Part shown: positions 34,822-44,557 of the stretch, one piece after another | How the letters are laid out: each line of letters begins with the position of its first letter | Position numbering within the stretch: position 1 is the first letter of the stretch | From: Pseudoalteromonas shioyasakiensis | GTDB taxonomy: Bacteria; Pseudomonadota; Gammaproteobacteria; Enterobacterales; Alteromonadaceae | Direction of reading: 5' to 3' | DNA: 64,000 nt | Assembly: GCA_013391845.1 (NCBI GenBank) | Contig: CP058414.1 | Coordinates: forward strand, 2,218,501-2,282,500 | The notes under the pieces: generated by a model | The model's database searches: none | What the model saw: only the letters and a program-made list of their open reading frames with translations | What the model was told of the DNA's origin: nothing | Translations under genes and position numbers: made by a program

Positions 34822-35877
34822 ATGAGCTATTCAACTCCTTCATATCTCCAAAAATTAAAAAGTACTGGCGACTTTTTAACACTAACCCGAAACAATGAAT
34901 TTTCACTAGATTCTTGTGCTTTTAAGCTTGAAAACGGCACTGATGTCACAGTTCACGATACTGGCATCATAGAGTTTCAACCAAAAGAGCAAACAAACAA
35001 AGATATTGTACTTTCGAGTGCGGTGCACGGTAACGAAACAGCACCAATTGAAATCTGTGACCAATTAATCAAGGCAATCATTACACAAGAACTTGTACTT
35101 AAACAGCGTGTATTGTTTATTTTTGGTAATCCAAAATCGATAAATATCGGTAAACGCTTTGTTGATGAAAACTTAAATCGTTTATTTAATGGTCATCACA
35201 CTGTTGAGGGGGTTGATTCAAATCCTGAGCGAGTTCGTGCAAAGCTACTTGAAGATGTAGTTTCTGACTTCTTTGCAAGAGGCAACCAAGGTAGTGAACG
35301 TTTTCATTATGACCTACATACTGCAATTCGAGGTTCTAAAAATGAAAAGTTCGCTGTGTATCCATTCTTACATGGTAAACCGTGGAAAAAATCACAGCTG
35401 CAATTCTTACTTAGCTGTGGTGTAAACACTGTATTAATGATGAAATCAGCGGCAACAACTTTTAGCTACTACTCATCGTTTGTACATGGTGCTGATTCAT
35501 TTACCGTAGAGCTTGGTCAAGTAAAGCCATTTGGCGAAAATGATATGTCACGATTTGAGAAAACCAAACAAACATTAATTGCATTAATTAGTCAGGAAAC
35601 TGTTAATTACAAAGAATTTAATGCAGGGGATTTTGAGTTGTTTTCAGTTTATAGAACAATAAACCGTACTTGCGAAGATTTTAGTTTCCCATTTGCTGAT
35701 GATGTCGAAAATTTCACCGGTTTTGCAAAGGGGGATTTATTAGCAACTGATGGTCAGACCAGATATGAAGCGGAAGTGGACGGCGAAGCTATTATCTTCC
35801 CAAATGCTGATGTAGCCTTAGGTCAACGTGCTTTACTTACAGTTGTACCAATGCAAGTTGATAGCAACTTTATTTAA
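34822..35877 (+). CDS. astE: Succinylglutamate desuccinylase
   Basis: This zinc hydrolase splits succinylglutamate to glutamate and succinate, the last step of the AST arginine-degradation pathway. The 351 residues show the M14-related metal site: [16 protein letters not shown] near 68-80 (His and Glu ligands), [12 protein letters not shown] near 112-123, and the third ligand in [21 protein letters not shown] near 160. The other ast genes are not adjacent, so the pathway is split in this genome or the enzyme acts alone. AGGATAG precedes the ATG. No terminator is obvious after it. Confidence 0.92.
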   Translation: MSYSTPSYLQKLKSTGDFLTLTRNNEFSLDSCAFKLENGTDVTVHDTGIIEFQPKEQTNKDIVLSSAVHGNETAPIEICDQLIKAIITQELVLKQRVLFIFGNPKSINIGKRFVDENLNRLFNGHHTVEGVDSNPERVRAKLLEDVVSDFFARGNQGSERFHYDLHTAIRGSKNEKFAVYPFLHGKPWKKSQLQFLLSCGVNTVLMMKSAATTFSYYSSFVHGADSFTVELGQVKPFGENDMSRFEKTKQTLIALISQETVNYKEFNAGDFELFSVYRTINRTCEDFSFPFADDVENFTGFAKGDLLATDGQTRYEAEVDGEAIIFPNADVALGQRALLTVVPMQVDSNFI

Positions 35878-36010
35878 AATCTCTGCATTATCACCCACCG
35901 ATTTTTGGTTAACTATATGACAATAAAGAATTTATTTCGTTGTATAGTTAACTTTCCATGCGTTTTTAGCCATTTATCACCTATTCGTCTATGATTAGTT
36001 GAATAACAAC

Positions 36011-36024
36011 TTACGTTAACGTAA
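36011..36024. promoter_or_regulatory. ACGT-type palindrome before bkd, LiuR-like operator
   Basis: TTACGTTAACGTAA is a perfect 14-bp palindrome, 123 bases before the bkdA1 ATG. MerR-family LiuR regulators of branched-chain amino-acid catabolism in Alteromonadales recognise palindromes of this ACGT-N2-ACGT shape. A similar site precedes etfBA at 55763. The remaining 269-base spacer shows nothing else. Confidence 0.55.
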
Positions 36025-36146
36025 AGTGACGGCAGTTTAATTTAATTAGATTGAATATTACGCAAACTTTATCCTTACAGCTCATGCTGATAAAAATAGT
36101 AATAAGGGCAGTGGCGTAGGTTTCTGACAACGAAAGAAGGTAGGTT

Positions 36147-37361
36147 ATGAGTAATCCAAATAACGTATCGCTAAACATTAATCATGAACTGTCATTTATT
36201 GATGGTCACGCATTAACGATCCCTACATTAAGCATTCTTAATGAGGAAGGCGACATCCACGAAGGTGCAACCGCACCTGATATCGACAAAGCAACAGCAA
36301 TCCGTTTATACGAGACAATGCGTTTTATTAGAGCGCTTGATGAGCGTATGCAAGCAGCACAGCGTCAAGGTCGAGTTAGCTTTTACATGCAATGTTTAGG
36401 TGAAGAGGCTGCTGTAACGGCATCGGCTGCAGCGCTTGACCAAAATGACATGATCATGGCCCAGTACCGTGAACAAGCCGCTTTACGCTATCGTGGTTTT
36501 AGCCTAGACCAATTCATGAACCAAATGTTTTCAAACGAAAAAGATTTGGGTAAAGGTCGCCAAATGCCAATTCACTACGGCTCACGCGAACTCAACTATA
36601 TGACCATTTCATCTCCGCTTGGTACGCAAATTCCGCAAGCAACAGGTTATGCGTATGGTCAAAAAGTTCGTCACATTGATGCCCAAACAGGTGAGTTGAA
36701 CAGTACGATTGATAACATCACCATTTGTTATTTTGGCGAAGGTGCGGCATCTGAAGGTGATTTTCATGCTGGTTTAAATATGGCTGCAGTTCATGAAGCA
36801 CCGGTTATCTTCTTTGCGCGTAATAATGGCTATGCGATATCAACACCTGCAGATGAACAATTTAAAGGTGATGGTATTGCATCACGCGGTGTTGGCTATG
36901 GCATTAAAACAATTCGTGTTGACGGTGCTGATGCGCTTGCAGTTTATGCTGCAACGAAAAAAGCCCGTGAAATTGCTACTACCAAAGGTGAACCAGTTTT
37001 AATTGAATCGATTGCCTATCGTTTAGGTGCTCACTCAACTAGTGACGATCCTAGCGGCTACCGTACAAAAGACGAAGAAGCAAAACATAAAGGCTGTCCA
37101 ATTGAGCGTTTCCGTAAGTGGTTATTAAAACAAGGTTGGTTAGACGTAGCGCAAGACGCAAAAGATAAAGAAACAATTCGTGAAGAAATCTTAGCGGCTC
37201 TTAAACGCGCTGAAAAAGTTGCAAAACCAGCATTAGAAGATCTTATTTCTGATGTTTATGATAAGCCAATTCCATCACTGCAAAAACAATACGAAGAATT
37301 AAAAGAGCACATTTTGCAGCATCCTGATGCTTATCCAACAACTGCAGGGAGATTAAAGTAA
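36147..37361 (+). CDS. bkdA1: 2-oxoisovalerate dehydrogenase E1 component, alpha subunit
   Basis: This is the thiamine-diphosphate subunit of the branched-chain 2-oxoacid dehydrogenase complex, which oxidises the oxoacids of valine, leucine and isoleucine to acyl-CoA. The 404 residues include [19 protein letters not shown] near 75 and the ThDP/Mg motif [22 protein letters not shown] near 195-215. [10 protein letters not shown] lies near 228 and the regulatory-loop-like [15 protein letters not shown] near 292. A GAAGGTAGG ribosome site precedes the ATG. Its TAA overlaps the ATG of the beta subunit by one base, so the subunits are made together. Confidence 0.95.
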   Translation: MSNPNNVSLNINHELSFIDGHALTIPTLSILNEEGDIHEGATAPDIDKATAIRLYETMRFIRALDERMQAAQRQGRVSFYMQCLGEEAAVTASAAALDQNDMIMAQYREQAALRYRGFSLDQFMNQMFSNEKDLGKGRQMPIHYGSRELNYMTISSPLGTQIPQATGYAYGQKVRHIDAQTGELNSTIDNITICYFGEGAASEGDFHAGLNMAAVHEAPVIFFARNNGYAISTPADEQFKGDGIASRGVGYGIKTIRVDGADALAVYAATKKAREIATTKGEPVLIESIAYRLGAHSTSDDPSGYRTKDEEAKHKGCPIERFRKWLLKQGWLDVAQDAKDKETIREEILAALKRAEKVAKPALEDLISDVYDKPIPSLQKQYEELKEHILQHPDAYPTTAGRLK

Positions 37362-38338
37362 TGGCTAAAATGAACATGCTTCATGCAATTAACTCTGCCC
37401 TTGATATCACCATGGCAGAGCATCCAAATGCATGTATTTTTGGTGAAGACGTTGGCTATTTTGGTGGTGTATTCCGTGCAACATCAGGCTTACAAGAAAA
37501 ATATGGTAAGCACCGTGTGTTTAATACACCATTAACTGAGCAAGGTATTTTAGGTTTTGCTAATGGTCTAGCTGCTTTTGGTGCGCCTGCTTTAGCTGAA
37601 ATTCAATTTGCAGATTATATTTTTCCTGCATTTGACCAAATCGTAAATGAATCTGCTAAATTCCGTTACCGTAGTGGTAATGAATTTAATGTAGGCAACC
37701 TAACAATTCGTACTCCTTATGGCGGTGGTATTGCGGGTGGTTTATATCACTCACAATCACCGGAAGCTTATTTTGCTCATACACCGGGTTTGAAACTTGT
37801 TGTGCCACGTAACCCTTATCAAGCAAAAGGTTTGCTTCGTGCATCAATTAAAGATGATAACCCAGTTATTTTCTTTGAGCCAAAACGCTTATACCGTGCA
37901 TCAACAGGTGAGGTACCAGAAGAGGATTACAGCATCGAGCTTGGTAAAGCAGAAGTCATTCAAGAGGGTACTGATGTTACTTTGCTTGCTTGGGGTGCAC
38001 AAATGGAAATCGTTGAAGATGCCGCTAAAAAAGCAGCAGAGCAAGGAATTAGTTGTGAAGTCATCGACTTACGAACTATTTTACCGTGGGATGTTGAGAC
38101 AATCGCTAAATCAGTAACCAAAACCGGTCGTTTAGTGGTTAGCCACGAAGCGCCAATCACAAATGGTTTTGGTGCAGAAATCGTTGCAACAATTCAACAA
38201 GAGTGTTTCTTACACCTTGAATCGCCAATTGCTCGAGTGTGTGGTTTAGATACGCCATACCCATTAGCACTTGAAAAAGAATATGTGCCAGATGCACTTA
38301 AAGTGCTTGCTGCGATTAAGCAATCTGTAGAGTTTTAG
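37361..38338 (+). CDS. bkdA2: 2-oxoisovalerate dehydrogenase E1 component, beta subunit
   Basis: This is the transketolase-like partner of the alpha subunit. The 325 residues contain [18 protein letters not shown] near 22, the ThDP-activating [19 protein letters not shown] near 57, [18 protein letters not shown] near 80, and the C-terminal domain with [11 protein letters not shown] and [14 protein letters not shown]. It sits between the alpha subunit (1-base overlap) and E2 (8-base gap with AGGAGTC as ribosome site), so the three are one operon. Confidence 0.96.
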   Translation: MAKMNMLHAINSALDITMAEHPNACIFGEDVGYFGGVFRATSGLQEKYGKHRVFNTPLTEQGILGFANGLAAFGAPALAEIQFADYIFPAFDQIVNESAKFRYRSGNEFNVGNLTIRTPYGGGIAGGLYHSQSPEAYFAHTPGLKLVVPRNPYQAKGLLRASIKDDNPVIFFEPKRLYRASTGEVPEEDYSIELGKAEVIQEGTDVTLLAWGAQMEIVEDAAKKAAEQGISCEVIDLRTILPWDVETIAKSVTKTGRLVVSHEAPITNGFGAEIVATIQQECFLHLESPIARVCGLDTPYPLALEKEYVPDALKVLAAIKQSVEF

Positions 38339-38346
38339 GAGTCAGT

Positions 38347-39918
38347 ATGTCTAAAGATTTTATCTTGCCAGATATCGGCGAAGGCATCGTAGAATGTGAA
38401 ATTGTTGAATGGTTAGTTGCAGAGGGCGATTCTGTAAAAGAAGATCAGCCAATTTGTGACGTCATGACCGACAAAGCGCTTGTGCAAATTCCAGCTGTCC
38501 ATGATGGTGTGATCAGTAAGCTTTATTATGCAAAAGGTGATATTGCTAAAGTACATGCACCATTATTTGCGATGGATGTTGATGGTGAAGCACCTACGCA
38601 AAACGAAGAAGCTCAAGCTCCAGTTGAAGCAGCCGCAATACCTGAATCTGGTGAACATTTAGAAGATTTCATTTTACCTGACATCGGTGAAGGTATTGTT
38701 GAGTGTGAAATCGTTGAGTGGTTAGTCAGCGAAGGTGATGAAATCGTTGAAGACCAAGCTGTGTGTGATGTAATGACAGACAAAGCATTGGTTCAAATTC
38801 CGGCTAAATATACAGGTAAAGTTGAAAAGCTTTATTATAAGAAAGGCGATATTGCCGCTGTTCACAGTCCATTATTCCAAATGAGCATTGTAGGCCAAAA
38901 CTCAGAGCCTGATGTAAGCTCTGCGGTAGTTAAAGCGCAAACAAATGCAGCGACTAAACCAGCACAAAAGCCTGTGTCTGCATCAAATGAGACTAAACAA
39001 CTTAATAAGAAAGCAGTTGCTTCACCAGCTGTTCGTCGTAAAGCACGTGAACTTGATGTAGATTTAACGCAAGTACCAGGCTCTGGTAAAAATGGCCGAA
39101 TTTACAAGCAAGACATCGAAGATTTCTTAAACGAATCACCAAGCCAAGCAGTAACACAACAAGCTGCTCCTAAAGCGGCAGAGCCTGTAAAAACTGCAGC
39201 ATCCACAGCTGGTGGTAGTCATGTTGAGCCTATTAAAGGCATTAAAGCGGCAATGGCTAAGCAAATGGTTGCGTCAGTATCGACAATTCCGCATTTTACT
39301 TTTTGTGATGAAATTGACCTGACAAAATTGATTGCTATGCGAAGCGAACTTAAAGAGCAGTATAAGCAACAGGGCGTTAAGTTAACTATGATGCCATTCT
39401 TTATCAAAGCTCTATCGCTTGCAATGAAGCAGTTCCCAGTACTTAACTCACAAGTGAATGATGATTGTAGTGAGCTGACTTATTTTGACGACCATAACAT
39501 TGGTATGGCGGTTGATTCTAAGATTGGCTTATTAGTACCAAATGTTAAAGCATGTCAGTCAAAGAGTATTGTTGATGTTGCAAATGAAGTTACGCGCTTA
39601 ACTGAAGCAGCACGGGATGGACGTGTATCACCAGATGATTTAAAAGGCGGTACAATTAGTATCTCTAACATTGGTGCTATTGGCGGCACAATTGCAACCC
39701 CGATCATCAATAAACCAGAAGTGGCCATTGTTGCATTAGGTAAGTTACAACATTTACCTCGTTTTGACGAACAGGGTAATGTGGTTTCAGCAGCCATTAT
39801 GCAAGTAAGCTGGTCTGGCGATCATCGAGTGATTGATGGCGGAACAATTGCCCGCTTCAATAACTTGTGGAAGTCTTATTTAGAAGATCCTGCAAAAATG
39901 ATGATGGCTATGAGCTAA
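38347..39918 (+). CDS. bkdB: Branched-chain 2-oxoacid dehydrogenase E2 (dihydrolipoyl acyltransferase)
   Basis: This core subunit carries lipoyl groups and transfers acyl groups to CoA. The 523 residues hold two tandem lipoyl domains (about 1-80 and 105-185), each with the target lysine in VMTDKALVQIPA. An Ala/Pro/Lys-rich linker follows. The peripheral subunit-binding domain (ASPAVRRKARELDV to GRIYKQDIEDFL) lies at about 225-260. The catalytic acyltransferase domain (about 295-523) has the active-site DHRVIDGG near 496. Many bkd E2 proteins have one lipoyl domain. The second here is a clear internal duplication. No E3 (lpd) gene follows, so E3 is shared from elsewhere. Confidence 0.95.
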   Translation: MSKDFILPDIGEGIVECEIVEWLVAEGDSVKEDQPICDVMTDKALVQIPAVHDGVISKLYYAKGDIAKVHAPLFAMDVDGEAPTQNEEAQAPVEAAAIPESGEHLEDFILPDIGEGIVECEIVEWLVSEGDEIVEDQAVCDVMTDKALVQIPAKYTGKVEKLYYKKGDIAAVHSPLFQMSIVGQNSEPDVSSAVVKAQTNAATKPAQKPVSASNETKQLNKKAVASPAVRRKARELDVDLTQVPGSGKNGRIYKQDIEDFLNESPSQAVTQQAAPKAAEPVKTAASTAGGSHVEPIKGIKAAMAKQMVASVSTIPHFTFCDEIDLTKLIAMRSELKEQYKQQGVKLTMMPFFIKALSLAMKQFPVLNSQVNDDCSELTYFDDHNIGMAVDSKIGLLVPNVKACQSKSIVDVANEVTRLTEAARDGRVSPDDLKGGTISISNIGAIGGTIATPIINKPEVAIVALGKLQHLPRFDEQGNVVSAAIMQVSWSGDHRVIDGGTIARFNNLWKSYLEDPAKMMMAMS

Positions 39919-39932
39919 CATTATTAATAAAT

Positions 39933-39958
39933 AAAAAACCAGCCTCGGCTGGTTTTTT
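39933..39958. terminator. Bidirectional terminator after the bkd operon
   Basis: The 11-bp stem AAAAAACCAGC/GCTGGTTTTTT has a CTCG loop and is followed by T8 on the plus strand. It also ends the convergent exporter gene. Confidence 0.92.
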
Positions 39959-39979
39959 TTATAGTATTTAATTTATATT

Positions 39980-41152
39980 TTAAAGACCGTAATAGTACAA
40001 TCCATAACCGAGTAACAGCGCAGGTATTGTTGAATAGACTGTCGCCATTAAAGCTGCTTTTGGTGCTAATGCGATGGCTGGGAAGAGAGCATCGCCATCA
40101 TTTGATATTGCATTTGCTGCCATCGCACTAAATGGGATAATGCCTTGAATATAAAGTGTCATTACGACAATTTGCGGCCCACAGCCTGGTAACAAACCTA
40201 TTGCTACAGCTACCAAGGGAGCAAGATAAGCATATTCAGAAAACCATGCTTTTAAATCAACACCTAGCAAATTAACTAAAACTTCAAATAGCATGAAACT
40301 GGCGACAACCCATGCTGTAACAAAGTGCGTGTCCATTAACACTTTCGTGAGCTTTGAAGGTGGATTGCATGGAGCTTCTTCGCTGGTCACTTGTTTATAA
40401 CTGCTGCCTTTAGATGAAAGAGCCCATACAACTACAGTAAATAGCGCCATGATTGAACCAAATAGGGTAATGCCATGATTAATACCATTACCAAATACGC
40501 TAAGCTCGGTATTGGTGGCAATAACAATAGCAACAATCAAGCTTGGCATTAAGGCAAATTTCCAAACCGGGCGGCTAAATATTAAAGCTTTTGGTTGGCA
40601 TTGAGGTTGTTCGCTGAAGTCACTGGCCTGCGTAGGTTGAAACTTATCTGATTTATGAAATGTATTAACCACCTGTCCGCTAATTACGCCTACACTAACA
40701 CCGATTACCATCATTAATAACCCATCAAGAGGGCGGGTTGCTAATAACAAAAATGCAGCATCACCCATGGTTGCTGTTAATACTGCGACCACAGAGCCAA
40801 AGCTAGCTTGTTTTTTGGTAAATTGGGTAACTACAATAATGGCACCTCCACAGCCAGGTAAAGCACCTAAAATTGACGCAAAACCGATTTCTAGGATGCC
40901 TGATTTAGCTCGTAAATAGCTGAGCTGTAATTGAGGTAGCCGATCAATCAAGTAGTAATAGATTAATAAAGTGGCTGCAACAAACACAGATACTTGAAAA
41001 AAAGCATCACTTAACGCTTGGAGGGTAAACTCACGGCTTGCTGGTATTGCCAAAGAAATTAGCAATAATAGGGGTAAAAATAAGCGTTTATTGTCCGTAA
41101 TATAACACCTCACTTTATGGGTGGAATACCTCGTTTGTGTTAATGAGAGCAT
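39980..41152 (-). CDS. Putative manganese exporter (MneA-like, ArsP_2 family)
   Basis: This inner-membrane protein has 390 residues with about ten hydrophobic helices arranged as two halves. Each half carries a matching motif: ILGALPGCGGAIIVV near 91-105 and IGLLPGCGPQIVVMT near 325-339. This duplicated LPGCG pattern resembles the 10-TM putative heavy-metal exporter family. A member of that general type, MneA of Vibrio cholerae, was shown to export manganese. The central loop (about 190-220) is polar. The start is uncertain: the ATG at 41152 lies at the edge of a palindrome, and a GTG at 41113 is also possible. Confidence 0.7.
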   Translation of the reverse strand: MLSLTQTRYSTHKVRCYITDNKRLFLPLLLLISLAIPASREFTLQALSDAFFQVSVFVAATLLIYYYLIDRLPQLQLSYLRAKSGILEIGFASILGALPGCGGAIIVVTQFTKKQASFGSVVAVLTATMGDAAFLLLATRPLDGLLMMVIGVSVGVISGQVVNTFHKSDKFQPTQASDFSEQPQCQPKALIFSRPVWKFALMPSLIVAIVIATNTELSVFGNGINHGITLFGSIMALFTVVVWALSSKGSSYKQVTSEEAPCNPPSKLTKVLMDTHFVTAWVVASFMLFEVLVNLLGVDLKAWFSEYAYLAPLVAVAIGLLPGCGPQIVVMTLYIQGIIPFSAMAANAISNDGDALFPAIALAPKAALMATVYSTIPALLLGYGLYYYGL

Positions 41153-41188
41153 ACAGTGCAACCTAAAAATTAATCAGGTTACACTGTA
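41152..41188. promoter_or_regulatory. 13-bp inverted repeat before the exporter gene
   Basis: TACAGTGCAACCT (41152-41164) and AGGTTACACTGTA (41176-41188) match at 12 of 13 positions across an 11-base spacer. There is no T-run, so it is not a terminator. It lies in the 62-base gap upstream of the exporter start and may be an operator (MerR-like dyad shape) or an RNA hairpin. Confidence 0.5.
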
Positions 41189-41223
41189 TTACCGATTTAA
41201 ATGAAAATCAATCTCATTTGCAG

Positions 41224-42849
41224 CTATTTGCGTTGAAACTCAGAGCTCGCATTCCAGGTCGGCCATTCTTTACGCTCTGAAATATCAAAACCTACTTGAT
41301 AGAATAACTGAAGATCCTGAACGGCACCTGATAAATCCCATTCATCACGGTAACGATCGCAAGGCTGATGGTAACAACCGCGAAGAACTAAGCTCATACG
41401 CTTACGGTAATTTGCTGTTTCTTCATCAAGGGCTTCACTGCCGCCGCCAGCATACATTGCTGGTACACCCATGTTTGCAAATGCAAAGTGATCAGAACGA
41501 TAGTAACCACCCGAAGACGGTTTAGGATCGCCAGATACAGTTCGGCCTTGTGCTTTAGCAGCTGTTTCTAACAAGCTATCCATTTCTGATTTGCCGATAC
41601 CAACAACACTGATATCTTTCACTTTACCTAATAGATTTAAGCTATCCATGTTGATGTTTGCAACAGTTTGAGAAGCTGGGATCACTGGGTTTGCAGCGTA
41701 ATATTTTGATCCAAGTAGACCTTGTTCTTCAGCGGTTACTGCTAAGAAAGTCATTGAGCGGCTAGGGTGCTCAGGAAGGCTAGCAAATGCTTCTGCAACT
41801 TCAATTAAGCCTGCAGTACCTGTCGCGTTATCGTGGGCACCATTATAAATTTGGTCACCTTTACGTGTTTTATCTGTACCAAGGTGATCCCAATGAGCTG
41901 AGTAAATGATGTGCTCGTCTGGCTTTTCGCTGCCAGGTAACGTTGCAATGAAGTTATATGAAATTGACTTTTTAATCGTGTTATTTACTTCAACGCTAGC
42001 TGTTAGGTCGCCCATATCAATATGGTAAGCACCTTTTGCAGCATTTGCTTTCATAGTATCGAAATCTAAACCTGCTTTTTTGAATAGCTCTTTGGCAACA
42101 TCAGTTGTTACCCAGCCTTCAACAGCAACACGATCCATGTTGTTATTTTCTTTTTGGAAACCAAATTGCTCACCGCTCCAAGAGTTTTCAACAACTGACC
42201 ATGGGTAAGAAGCTGGTGCTGTTTCGTGGATAATAATTGCACCAGCTGCACCTTGACGACTTGCTTCTTCATATTTGTATGTCCAGCGACCATAATAAGT
42301 CATGGCGTCGCCAGTAAATAAATCTGGGTTTTTAGTCGCATAACCTGGATCATTAACTAGCATTACAACTGTTTTGCCTTTTACGTCTATGCCTTCGTAG
42401 TCGTTCCAGTTGTACTCTGGCGCATTTACACCATAACCAACGAATACTAATTCAGAATCTTTAATGCTTTGTTTAGCACTAATACGGCTACTACCCATTA
42501 CCATATCTTTTTTATACTGATAATCTTTGCCGCCAATGGTAAGTACCATGTTTGAGTCTGCTTCAAGTGAAACAAGCGGTACTTCTTGTAAGAAGCTATC
42601 ACCGTTACCAGGCTCAAAACCCAATGCTTTAAATTGGTCAGTTAAATAGGCAAGCGTTAGCTCTTCACCTTTCGATGATGGAGCACGGCCGCCGAATTCA
42701 TCAGAAGCTAACACTTTAATGTGCTCTGCTAGTTGCTCTGAGTTGATGCTTTGATAGGCTTTTTCTACATCACCTGATGTGATACTTGTTGAAGCACAGC
42801 CTGCAAGAATGGAACTTGCAAGTACTGTCATTGGAAAATAGCGTTTCAT
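41224..42849 (-). CDS. M28-family zinc aminopeptidase, lipoprotein
   Basis: This exported peptidase has 541 residues. The signal ends in LAGC (Cys 18), so it is lipid-anchored. A protease-associated domain spans about 130-280, with the M28 catalytic domain at about 290-510. The zinc ligands are in YSAHWDHLGT near 321, NGAHDNATGTAGLIEVAEAF near 338, VTAEEQGLLGS near 372 (catalytic and ligand Glu) and YRSDHFAFANMG near 450. It is similar to aminopeptidases used for external peptide breakdown in marine bacteria. It is upstream of the exporter on the same strand, but the two need not be linked. Confidence 0.9.
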   Translation of the reverse strand: MKRYFPMTVLASSILAGCASTSITSGDVEKAYQSINSEQLAEHIKVLASDEFGGRAPSSKGEELTLAYLTDQFKALGFEPGNGDSFLQEVPLVSLEADSNMVLTIGGKDYQYKKDMVMGSSRISAKQSIKDSELVFVGYGVNAPEYNWNDYEGIDVKGKTVVMLVNDPGYATKNPDLFTGDAMTYYGRWTYKYEEASRQGAAGAIIIHETAPASYPWSVVENSWSGEQFGFQKENNNMDRVAVEGWVTTDVAKELFKKAGLDFDTMKANAAKGAYHIDMGDLTASVEVNNTIKKSISYNFIATLPGSEKPDEHIIYSAHWDHLGTDKTRKGDQIYNGAHDNATGTAGLIEVAEAFASLPEHPSRSMTFLAVTAEEQGLLGSKYYAANPVIPASQTVANINMDSLNLLGKVKDISVVGIGKSEMDSLLETAAKAQGRTVSGDPKPSSGGYYRSDHFAFANMGVPAMYAGGGSEALDEETANYRKRMSLVLRGCYHQPCDRYRDEWDLSGAVQDLQLFYQVGFDISERKEWPTWNASSEFQRK

Positions 42850-42959
42850 AATAGCTCTTTTTTTGTTTTATGGTGGCATTAGTATATGAGGTTCTATTAA
42901 TGAGAACCAGTTTTTACGGTAAACTACCCACAATACATCAAGAAGTTAAAAAATAAGCA

Positions 42960-43772
42960 ATGAAACGATTTAGCGCACCAGAGCAATGGTCAACACAATA
43001 CCTTACAACCGGTGCTTTTAGTGACCTAGCAACGCTGTTTAATATTGACAAATTATCGAATTGGCCGTCTTGTGACTGGTTTAATCAATATTTAAATGCC
43101 AAAACAACACAAGGCACAGTAATAAGCTTTGTAGAGGATGAAAAATTTGCCGACGAAACTCGTTATTATGAGCAAATTATTTATGAAACAGGGCAAGTAC
43201 CAACAAGACAACAAAATTGGCACGACCTTTTTGGTGGATTTATTTGGTGTTTATTTCCAAAAACAAAAGCACTGATAAATCATCAACATATCGAAGAAAT
43301 TAAACTGCATGGTCTAAAAGAGCGCAGCAAACACCGTAATGCTCTCACCTTATTCGACGAATGTGGTGTAGTACTGGCAATTACCGAACAAAGTTGGCAA
43401 CAACAATTACGCGATCATCAATGGCATCAAGCATTTGTTACACAACGTGAGCAGTGGGGTAAAAATATTCGACCGTTCATGTTTGGCCATGCTAACTACG
43501 AGATGCTCACTCAGCCTTATATAGGTTTAACAGGGAAAGCATTATTTGTAATTGTACCCAATGACATATTTTGTAAAGATTTAAGCGAGCAATATGCGTA
43601 TCTAGATCAACGTCTTTATGAGATGATTAAAGTAGATGATTGTTTACGTGATAATAAGAATTTATCTCCATTACCCTTGTTAGGTGTACCAGGGTGGTGG
43701 ACTGAAAATGAAAATCCAGAATTTTACAGTAACACTGATTACTTTAGACCTAAACGAAGGAAACGCACATGA
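42960..43772 (+). CDS. DUF3025 domain-containing protein
   Basis: This 270-residue soluble protein matches DUF3025. It is recognised by RQQNWHDLFGGFIWCLFPKTK near 81-101, HRNALTLFDECG near 120, FGHANYEML near 176, and the C-terminal PLLGVPGWWTENENPEFYSNT. There is no signal peptide or membrane segment. No function is assigned to the family. The stop overlaps the next gene's ATG by four bases (ATGA), so it heads a three-gene operon with the NatAB-type transporter. The coupling suggests a shared pathway, but this is inference. Confidence 0.85.
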   Translation: MKRFSAPEQWSTQYLTTGAFSDLATLFNIDKLSNWPSCDWFNQYLNAKTTQGTVISFVEDEKFADETRYYEQIIYETGQVPTRQQNWHDLFGGFIWCLFPKTKALINHQHIEEIKLHGLKERSKHRNALTLFDECGVVLAITEQSWQQQLRDHQWHQAFVTQREQWGKNIRPFMFGHANYEMLTQPYIGLTGKALFVIVPNDIFCKDLSEQYAYLDQRLYEMIKVDDCLRDNKNLSPLPLLGVPGWWTENENPEFYSNTDYFRPKRRKRT

Positions 43773-44557
43773 TTGAAGTTGCAGGGCTTAAAAAGAAATT
43801 TAAGCTAACAAAAGATCATAAAAAAAATAAAACGGACAATGTAGACCCCCGCGAAGATAAAGAGTTTTTCCATTCTGTAAGAGACGTCAGCTTTAAATGT
43901 AATAAAGGTGAAGTGCTCGGCTTACTCGGCCCAAATGGTGCAGGTAAAACAACGACCCTTAGAATGATTTCAACAGCATTAAAACCAGATGAAGGCAGTA
44001 TCACCATCTCTGGTCACGATATTGTTAAAAAGCCATTAGTTGGCCGCAAATCAATTGGTTTTCTATCTGGTAGCACTGGCTTATATGGGCGTTTAACGGT
44101 TAAAGAAAACGTAGAATATTTTGCCCGTTTACATGGCATGAGTAAAAAGGCGGTAGCGGCACGTTGTGATGAACTATTCAGCTTACTTGATATGCACAAC
44201 TTCATTGATAAGCGTGCCGAAAACCTTTCCACAGGTATGAAGCAAAAAGCCAATATTGCTCGCGCTGTTGTTCATCATCCTGACGTGGTAATTCTCGATG
44301 AACCAACGACAGGTTTAGACATTATGACCACGCAAACTGTAATTAGCTTTATTCGTGGCCTTAAAGAGCAAGGTACTCCAGTCATTTTTTCAACTCACCA
44401 TCTAGATGAAGTTGCATTACTTTGTGATCGCGTTGCAGTTATAAATCAAGGTATTAGTTGCTTTGATGGCACATTAGAACAGTTTAAACAAACTGGTCAA
44501 AGTGAGGAATTAAATCAAGCGTTTATGAATATTTTAACGGAGAGTCGTGATGTTTGA
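43769..44557 (+). CDS. ABC transporter ATP-binding protein, NatA-like
   Basis: This ATPase subunit of an ABC-2 type exporter has 262 residues. Walker A is LLGPNGAGKTTTLRM near 52, the signature NLSTGMKQKANIARA near 152, and Walker B VVILDEPTTGLD near 173. The switch histidine is in FSTHHLDE near 210. The short charged insertion near residues 12-35 is unusual. Closest in type to NatA, which with NatB exports sodium in Bacillus, but the substrate here cannot be assigned. It overlaps the genes on both sides (four bases upstream, eight downstream). Confidence 0.9.
   Translation: MIEVAGLKKKFKLTKDHKKNKTDNVDPREDKEFFHSVRDVSFKCNKGEVLGLLGPNGAGKTTTLRMISTALKPDEGSITISGHDIVKKPLVGRKSIGFLSGSTGLYGRLTVKENVEYFARLHGMSKKAVAARCDELFSLLDMHNFIDKRAENLSTGMKQKANIARAVVHHPDVVILDEPTTGLDIMTTQTVISFIRGLKEQGTPVIFSTHHLDEVALLCDRVAVINQGISCFDGTLEQFKQTGQSEELNQAFMNILTESRDV

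Noticed and set aside
37797..38117. 106-codon alternate frame inside bkdA2
   Set aside because: Out-of-frame shadow of the E1 beta gene; no ribosome site.
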